This document shows, piece after piece, positions 1 through 9,000 of a stretch of 11,373 nt of DNA. Source of the DNA: CAYHSW01 sp964431075 (GTDB lineage Bacteria > Patescibacteriota > Microgenomatia > JAMCZE01); the NCBI GenBank assembly GCA_964431075.1, contig CAYSID010000022.1:1-11373 (forward strand), given 5' to 3'. The notes below the pieces were generated by a model, which had not been told where the DNA came from, ran no database searches, and saw only the letters and a list, made by a program, of their open reading frames with translations. The position numbers and the translations under genes were made by a program. The stretch's first letter is position 1, and every line of letters begins with the position of its first letter.

Positions 1-3000
1 AGCGCAACGTCATCTCGGGCAACAACGCCAACGGCGTGCGCATCCGCGGCGACGCCGGGACGGTCAACAACGTCGTGCTCGGCAACTACATCGGCACGAA
101 CGCCGCCGGAACCGCGGCGCTCGGCAACCGCGCCGACGGCGTCCTCGTCCAGGGCAACTCGAACACCGTCGGCGGCGGCACCGCCGGCGCTCGAAACGTG
201 ATCTCAGGCAATTGGGACAACGGAATCCAGCTCGCAGGCGGCGCGACGAACAACCTCGTTCTCGGGAACTACATCGGAACGAACTTCGACGGAACCGCGC
301 CGGTCTCCAACAACGCCGACGGCGGCTTCGACGGCGACGGCATCCGGCTCCTCAGCGCGAACGGCAACACGATCGGCGGGACGACCGCGCTCGAGCGCAA
401 CGTCATTTCCGGGAACGACTCGGGCGGCGACCCCCTTACGCACTGGGAGCACGGGATCTACCTCTGGAACTCGGACAGCAACCTGATCCAGGGCAATTAC
501 ATCGGCACGAATGCCGCGGGCACCGCGGCGATCCGCAACTTCGCCGACGGCATCGGCATGGATGGCGACGCGGGCGGCGGCTACTCGAACGGCAACACGA
601 TCCGCAACAACCTCCTCTCAGGCAACAAGGAGTACGGCATCTGGGCCAACGTCGGCTCGGGCGGCCAGATCATCCAGGGCAACCTGATCGGAACGAACTT
701 CGACGGCACGGCGGCGATCGCCAACGGCACCGGCGCGACCTCCTCGCCGAATCCGGGCGCCGGCATCCGGCTCGATTCGGCCAGCAACACGGTCGGCGGC
801 ACCACCGCCGCCGACCGGAACGTGATCTCCGGCAACGCCGGCGCCGGGGTCGCGCTGCCCAATGCCAACTCCGACTCGAACGTCATCCAGGGCAACTACA
901 TCGGCACGACCGCGGACGGACTGGCCGACCTCGGCAACGGCGGGGCGGGAATCGACCTCGGAACCGGCGCGAACTCGAACACGATCGGCGGCACCGGCGG
1001 CGCAGCCACGCGCAACGTCATCAGCGGCAACTCGGGCGACGGCGTCCAGATCTTCGGCGCCGGCACGACGGGCAACCTGGTGCAAGGAAATTACATCGGG
1101 GTCGACGCGAACGGCACCGCGGACCTCGGCAACAGCCAGAGCGGCGTGTACGTCTGGGGCGGCGCGTCGAGCAACACCATCGGCGGGAGCGTCGCCGCCG
1201 CCGGGAACGTGATCTCCGGCAACGACCAGTACGGTGTCGAGATCGACGGCCTCGCGACCACGGGCAACGTGGTCCAGGCGAACCGCATCGGCACCACCGC
1301 GGACGGGACCGGGCCGCGCGGCAACGCGCTCGGCGGCGTCACGATCGGCGGCGGCTCGTCGAACAACGTCATCGGCTTCGGCTACGCGGCCGGCGCCGAG
1401 ACCGGCCTCGCCAACACGATCGCCTACAACGGCGGCGACGGTGTGGAGCTCACCGGGACGAACACGACCCGGGGCAACCGCATCGCCGGCAACGCAATCT
1501 ACGCAAACGGCTCGGGCATCAACGACCTTCCGATCGACCTCGGCGCGAACGGCAACGGCGCGGGCTCCGGCTCGCAGCCGGACGCGCTTCCCTCCTACGA
1601 CGCTGATAGTGGCCCGAACGGCTACCAGAACTATCCGGAGTTCACCGCCACACCGACGACCGACGGCACCACGCTGACAGTCTATGGTCGACTGCTCACG
1701 CCGACAACGGGGACGATCAACTACCGGCTCCACTTCTACGCGAGCTCGGGTCTGGGGCCGAGCGGCGACGGCGACGGCGAGCGGTACCTCGGCTACTGGG
1801 ACGTCACCAACAGCGCCCTCGGTACGCGCATCTTCACCGCGACGATCAACGCGCCGGTCGCGGACGGCGAGTGGATCACGATGAGCGCGACGGTGCTCAG
1901 CTCGACGAACGCGCTTTCCGTGGCCGGAGATACCTCCGAGCTCTCCGGCGGGCTGCAAGCCGCGTCGCTCCAAACGATCGCCGGCACGATCTACCACGAC
2001 GACGAGGGCGATGGCGCGATCGGCGGGGATGCCGGCTTCGCGGGCGCAACGGTCAAGCTCTACCGCGACGACGGGGACAGCACGCCCGACGGCGGCGACA
2101 CGCTGATCGGCACCACGACGACGGGCGCCGGCGGCGCGTACTCGTTCGCGAACGTGGTGAGCGGCTTCACGTACTGGGTGGTCGTGGATTCGAAGACCCT
2201 GGACGCCGCCTCGATCGCCGGCACCGTCTGGGCCGACCAGACCTACGGCGACGACTGGACGACCGGCGCGCTCGACGTCGCGGCGCGCTACGGCGGCCGC
2301 AACGCCGGCGTCTCCGACGACGCCTGGGACGGCTCGAGCGTCCTGCAGGCGCCGGAGCACGTCGCGCGCATCGTTCTCGGCGCCGCCGACGAGACCGGCG
2401 CGGATTTCGGCTTCAGCTTCGTCTCGGTCACCAACGACCGCGGCGACGCCACCGACGACGACGAGCCGGTCAACCCCGGCACCGCGCGGCTGCACCAGGG
2501 CTCGCTGCGGCAGGTGATCCTGAACGCGAATGCGATCGCCGGCACGCAGACCGTCGACTTCTCGGTCGGGACCGGGCAGGTGACGATCAACGTCTCGGGC
2601 AGCGCGCTGCCACCGATCGACGGCGCGCTCTTCCTCGACGGCCGCACCCAGGAGGGGTACTCGGGCACGCCGCTCGTCCTGATCGACGGGAACAACACGT
2701 TCGGCAACGGCCTGACGCTCACCGCCAACGCCGACGGCAGCACGGTCCGCGGCCTGATCATCCGCGATTTTTCCGCCTACGGGATCTCGATCCAGGCCGG
2801 CTCCGACAACAACGTCGTCTACGGGAACTACCTCGGCGGACTGGATTTCGCGGGCAACGACGCGGGCATCGCCGAGGGGAACGATGGCGCCGGCATCAGA
2901 GTCGACGGGAGCGGCAACACCATCGGTTCGGCCACGCTCGCCGACCGCAACGTGATCTCCCGCAACGCCGGCGACGGCGTGTACGTGGGCGCCGGCGACG

Positions 3001-6000
3001 CGAACGTGATCATCGGCAACTACATCGGCACCAACGCCGCCGGAAACGCGGTCGCGGCCAACACCGACGACGGCGTCAACGGGTACAAGAACGGCGCCAC
3101 CGCCGCCACCAACACGCGGATCGGCGGCACCGGCGCCGGCGAAGGGAACCTGATCTCCGGGAACCTCAACTACGGGATCGAGCTTGCCAAGAGCGGCGTC
3201 GGCGGCAACGGCTCGGGCGTGACGATCCAGGGCAACCGCATCGGCACCGACGCCGCGGGCACAGCCGCCATCGCGAACGGCACCGCCGGCGTCCTGGTGA
3301 GTCAGTGGGACAACGTGACCATCGGCGGCACGGCGGCGAACGCCGGCAACACGATCGCATTCAACGGCGGGGATGGAATCACGGCCAACACGGAAGTGGT
3401 GACCATCCTCGGGAACTCGATCTTCCAGAACGGCAACGCGGCCGGACTCGGGATCGACCTGAGCTCGGGCGGCGTCACCGCGAACGACGCGGGCAACCCG
3501 GACGACCTGCCGCAAAACTTCCCGACGATCTCCGCGGTGCGGCTCGTGGGCCTGAACGTCGAGGTCGACTTCGCGCTCGACAGCGACGCGAGCCAGGCCT
3601 ACCGGATCGAGTTCTTCTCCAACCCCTCGACCGACCCGAACGAAGGCCGCACCTTCCTCGGTGCCGTCTCGATCACCACGAACGCGAGCGGCCTCTACAG
3701 CGGGACCGCCGTCCTGACCCCCGCCGTCCTGCCCGCGCTCGGCGACCGCGTCACCGGCACCGCGACCCGCGACCTCGGCGGCGGCAACCACAGCTACACC
3801 TCCGAGTTCACGGCGAGCCCCGGCACGGTCGCCGTCCCGCCGGTCAACACGGTCCCCGGCGCGCAGACCGTCGCCGAGGACACCGCGCTTGCGTTCACCG
3901 GTGGCAGCACGATCTCGGTCGCCGATGCCGACGGCAACCTCGCGACAGTCGCGCTCTCGGTGACGAACGGCGTGCTCAACGTGACGCTCGCCGGCGGCGC
4001 GTCGATCAGCGCCGGCGCCAACGGGTCGGCGACCTTGACGGTTTCGGGCACGCAGGGCGACATCAATGCGACGCTCGCCTCGCTCACCTACCAGGGCAAC
4101 GCGAACTTCGTCGGCGCCGACACGCTCACGGTCGTCTCGACGGACGCCGCGAGCGGGAGCGACTCCGACACGGTCGCGATCACCGTCACCGCGGTCAACG
4201 ACGCCCCGACGCTCAACGCGGCGGCCTCGCCCGCGCTCGCCGCGGTGGCCGAGGCCGCCCCCGCCGCCGCCGGCGCCGTCGGCACGCTCGTATCGGCCCT
4301 GATCGACTTCCCTGGCGGCGGCGGCCTGGACAACACGACCGACGTGGACAGCGGCGCAGCGACCGGCGTCGCGATCACCGCCACCAACAGCGCCAACGGG
4401 ACCTGGTGGTACTCGACCGACGGCGGCACGAACTGGCTCGCGGTGGGCGCAGTGGCCGACGACAACGCGCTCCTGCTCGCCGCCGACGCGAACACGCGGC
4501 TGTACTTCCAGCCGAACGCCGACTTCAGCGGCACGGTCGCGAACGGCATCACCTTCCGCGCCTGGGACCGGACCTCGGGGGCGGCCGGCACCAAGGTCGA
4601 CACCTCGACCAACGGCGGCGCCAGCGCCTTCTCGACCGCGACCGACACCGCCTCGGTCACCGTCAGCGCCACCAACGACGCGCCGGTGCTCGCCGACACC
4701 GTGCTCACGCTGACGGCGGTCGCGGAGGACGCGGCCGCGCCCGTCGGCGCCGTCGGCGATCTCGTCGCAACGCTCGCCGGCGGCATCACCGACGTCGACG
4801 GCCCGCTCACCGGCATCGCGGTCACCGGCGTGAGCTACAGCGGGACGGGCAGCGGCACGTGGTACTACTCGACCAACAACGGCACGAACTGGAACACCTT
4901 CACCCCGAGCGTGGCGAGCTCGCGCCTGCTCGCCGCCGACGGGAGCACGCGCATCTACTTCAGCCCGGCCGCCAACTGGAACGGCACCGCGACGCTCACG
5001 ATCCGCGCCTGGGACGGCTCGAGCGGCGCGAACGGCGGCACCGCCGACACGAGCGCAAGCGGCGGCGCGACCGCGTTCTCGAGCGCGACCGACACGGTGG
5101 CCCTCGTGGTGACGGCGGTCAACGACGCGCCGGTCGCCTCCGGCGCGGCGAGCCTCGCCGCGGTCGCCGAGGACACCGCGAACCCGCCGGGCGCGACGGT
5201 CGCGGCGCTCTTCGGCGCGAACTTCAGCGACGCGACCGACGGCGTCGCCGGCGGCTCGAGCGCGCACACGCTCGCCGGCGTCGCGATCACCGCCAACGCG
5301 GCGACCGCCGGCCAGGGCACCTGGCAGTGGTTCGACGGCGCGGCCTGGCAGAACGTGAGCACCTCGGTGTCGAGCGCCTCGGCGCTCGTGCTCGCCGACG
5401 CGACGCTCGTGCGCTTCCTCCCCGCGGCCGATTTCAACGGCGCGCCGGGCAGCCTCACCGTCAAGCTCGTCGACAGCTCCGCCGGCGCGGTCACCGCGGG
5501 CGCGAGCGCAGACGTCACCGTCTCGGGCGGCACCACGCGGTACAGCGCCGGCACCGTCGTGCTGTCGACCTCGATCACGGCCGTGAACGACGCGCCGGCG
5601 ATCGGCAACGTCAATGGCGACGCGCTCGCCTACAGCGAGGGCGACGGGGCGGTGGTGATCGACCAGGTCGGCGTCGCCGCCACCGTGGTCGATCCGGACT
5701 CCGCCGACTTCGACACCGGCACGCTCACCGTCTCGTTCACCGCGGGCGCCGACGCCGCCGAGGACGTGCTCGGAATCCGCAACCAGGGCATGGGTGCGGG
5801 CCAGATCGGCGTCGCCGGCGCGAGCGTCTACTACGGCGGTGTGCAGATCGGCACGTTCGCCGGCGGCTCCGGCGGCGCGGATTTGGTGATCACCTTCAAC
5901 GCCAGCGCCACGCCCACCGCGGTGCAGGCGCTGGTGCGCAACGTCACCTATACGAACACCGACACGGTCGCGCCGACGGCCGGCGCGCGCACGGTGCAGT

Positions 6001-9000
6001 TCGTGGTCACCGACGGCGACGGCGGCACGAGCGCCGCGGCGAGCGCCACCGTGACCGTCAGCCAGGTCAACGACGCGCCCACGGCGACCATCACCCCGGC
6101 CACATATGCCGCCACCGAGCAGGTGGCGTTGAACCTCACGGGCACGATGTCGGTCGCCGACGTCGACGCGGCCTCGCTCACGGTCACGCTCTCGGTCGGA
6201 TCGGGAATCGTCAGCGCGAGCGCGGGGACGACGGGCGTCGTCGTGGCCGGGTCGGGCACCGGCGCCGTCACGTTGACCGGCGCCGTCGCGGCGATCAACG
6301 ATCTTCTCGCGGGTAACCTCGGTGCGACCCTTTCCTACACCGCGAACTCGAACAACCCGCCGGCGAGCACCGTGCTCACGCTATCGGCGGACGACGGGAT
6401 CGCCGCGCCGGCGAGCGATGCCGCCACCATCAACATTGCGGGGATCAACGACGCGCCGTCGATGAACACGTCGATCCCTTCCTGGACCGAGGGGGATCCG
6501 CCCGTCGTTATCCACCCCGGGCTCGTCATCACCGACCCCGACGACACGCAACTCACCGAGGCAAGGGTCGACTTCGTCAACGTCGGCGGCTACGTCGCCG
6601 GCGACCAACTGAGCTACAACGCCGCCCTGGTGCCCGCCGGCGTGACGGTGAGCGGCAACGGGCGCGACACCGGGCTCGTCTTCACCGGCCTCGCGACCGT
6701 GGCCGAGTACGAGACATTGCTCCGCTCGGTGACCTTCGAGAACACGACCGACGACCCGACCGGCGCGCAGCGGCGCGTGCGCATGATCGCGTACGACGCC
6801 AACGCCTCGGGCGATGCCGGCGGCATCCGCTCCGGCGGGACGATCATCTGGTTCGGAGCGGTGAACCCGGTGAACGACGCGCCGGTGAACACGGTCCCCG
6901 GCGCCCAGACCGTCGCGAGCGGCGCGACGCTCGTCTTCTCGAGCGGCAACGGCAACGCGATCACCGTCGCCGACGTCGACGCGAGCGGGACGATCGAGGT
7001 CCAGCTCAACGCGACCAACGGCACGGTGAGCGTCACGCTCGCCGGCGGCGCGACGATCTTCGCGGGCGCGAGCGGCTCGGCCACCGTCACGCTGCGCGGC
7101 ACGCAGACTGACCTCAACGCGACGCTCGACGGGCTCGTCTTCACGCCCGCGGCCGGCTACGTCGGCGCGGGCGCCTCGCTGCAGGTCGTGACCTCGGACC
7201 TCGGCGGCACGGGCGCGGGCGGCGCGCAGACCGACAGCGACACGGTCGCGATCACCGTCACCGGCTTCGACATCGCGGGCACGGTCTTCCACGACGTTGA
7301 CGGCGATGCGGACGTGGCCGAAGGCGGAACGCTCTTCTTCGAGAACGCAGTCGTACGCCTGTTCCTGGACGACGGGGACGGCGCGATCGACGCGGGCGAC
7401 GCGCTGGTCGCAACGGCTCTGACCAACGCGTCGGGTCAGTACACCTTCGTGAACCGCGCCGCCGGCACCTACTGGGTGACGGTCGACTCCTCGACCCTCA
7501 CCTCCGGCGCCGCGTTCAACGCGGGCTACGACGCGACCTGGATCTGGGCCGAGCAGACCTACGGCGACGACGCGACCACGGCGCCGCTCGTTCTTGGCGC
7601 GCGCCACGGCGGCCTCGACGCGAACACGTCGGACGCGGCCGGCGCCGCCAACCCGGTCGGCTCGGAGCACGTCGCGCGGGTGGGGCTCGCCGGCGCGAAC
7701 GTCGGCGGCATCGACTACGGCTTCTCGTTCAACGCGATCGTCACCGCCGACGACGGCGACGACACCGGCGACAACCGCACGGTGCAGGGCTCGCTGCGGC
7801 AGTTCATCCTCAACGCGAACGCGATCGACAACGCCTCCTTCGGGGGCGGCGTCGAAGTGCGCACGAGCAACTTCTCGATCGGCGGCGGCGGCCTGCGCAC
7901 GATCCAGCTCGCCGATCCGGACGGCGCCGGGCCGCTGCAGGGCGAGCTGACGATCACCGATGCCGTCGTCCTCGACGCCAGGACCCAGGAAGGCTACGCC
8001 GGCACCCCGCTGATCGAGATCGACGGCACGCTGGCGGGTGCGAATTCGTACGGCTTGCGGCTCGACGCGAACGCCTCCGAGGTCCGCGGGCTGATCATCA
8101 ACCGCTTCTCGCTCGGCGGCATCCGCGTGACCGGCGACGCGAACCTCGTCGCCGGCAACTGGATCGGCGTCGACGCGACCGGCAACGCCGACGCGGGCAA
8201 CGGCACCGACGGGATCGTGCTCGTCGCCGGCGCCGACTCGAACACGATCGACCGCAACGTGCTCGCGGGCAACGGGGACGAGGGCCTGAGCCTCGACGGC
8301 GCCTCCAACACCGTCGCGACCGGCAACTACATCGGCGTCGGGGCCGACGGCGTGACGGTGATCGGCAACGACGGGGACGGCATCGCGATCCAGTTCGGCG
8401 CAACGGACAACACGATCGGCGGGACGACCGCCGCCGAGCGCAATCTGATCGCCGGCAACGCCGGGCCGGGCGTGGGCGGTCTCGCCAACGTGCGAATCAA
8501 GGATGCGGGCACGACCGGAAACGTGGTGCTCGGCAACTTCATCGGCGTCGATGCGACCGGGGGCTTCGCGCTCGCCAGCCCGCGCGACGGCGTGCGGATC
8601 GACTACGGGGCGAGCGGGAACACGGTCGGTGGGGCGGCGGTCGGCGCCGGCAACGTGATCTCGGGTCACGCCGGACACGGCATCCTCTTCGACGACGCCG
8701 ACGGCAACACGATCCAGCGCAATCTCATCGGCACCAATTCGACGGGCGATGCGGTCGTCGGCACCGACGCCCAGCCGCTCGGCAACCGGCTCGAGGGGAT
8801 CCACCTGCGCAACGGCTCCGCGAACAACGCGATCGGCGGCGTCGGCCTGGGCAACGTGATCGCGTCGAACCCGGTGATCGGCGGCAGCACGACCTGGGGC
8901 GGCATCTGGATCCGCGACGTCGGCTCGGACAACAACGTCGTGCAGGGCAACTGGGTCGGCACCAACAGCGCGGGCGATGCGCTCGGGCTCGGCTACAACG

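Noticed and set aside
3..1640. Regular repeats that could suggest a CRISPR or satellite array
   Set aside because: Repeats are degenerate, in frame, and encode beta-helix coils; there are no identical short repeats with unique spacers.
2439..2447. RGD tripeptide before beta-helix 2, and another at 45-53
   Set aside because: Two chance tripeptides in a long Arg/Gly/Asp-containing protein; the matching place before helix 3 has DGD instead, so it is not conserved between the copies.
618..5267. Minus-strand open frame of 1,549 codons
   Set aside because: It is the exact codon-aligned complement of the real gene. Its product is Arg/Ala/Gly/Val-rich with no domain motif, and it is open only because the sense strand avoids TCA, CTA and TTA.
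5862..5890. GGSGGADLV resembling an RTX calcium-binding nonapeptide (GGxGxDxUx)
   Set aside because: Spacing of the Asp is off by one, it occurs once and is not part of a tandem array; it lies within cadherin-like module C5.
1871..6316. Plus-strand open frame of 1,481 codons in a different frame, and the similar one at 212-1606
   Set aside because: The translations are Arg/His/Gln/Gly-rich, a typical out-of-frame reading of GC-rich codons. The frame starting at base 3 carries all recognisable domains over the same bases.
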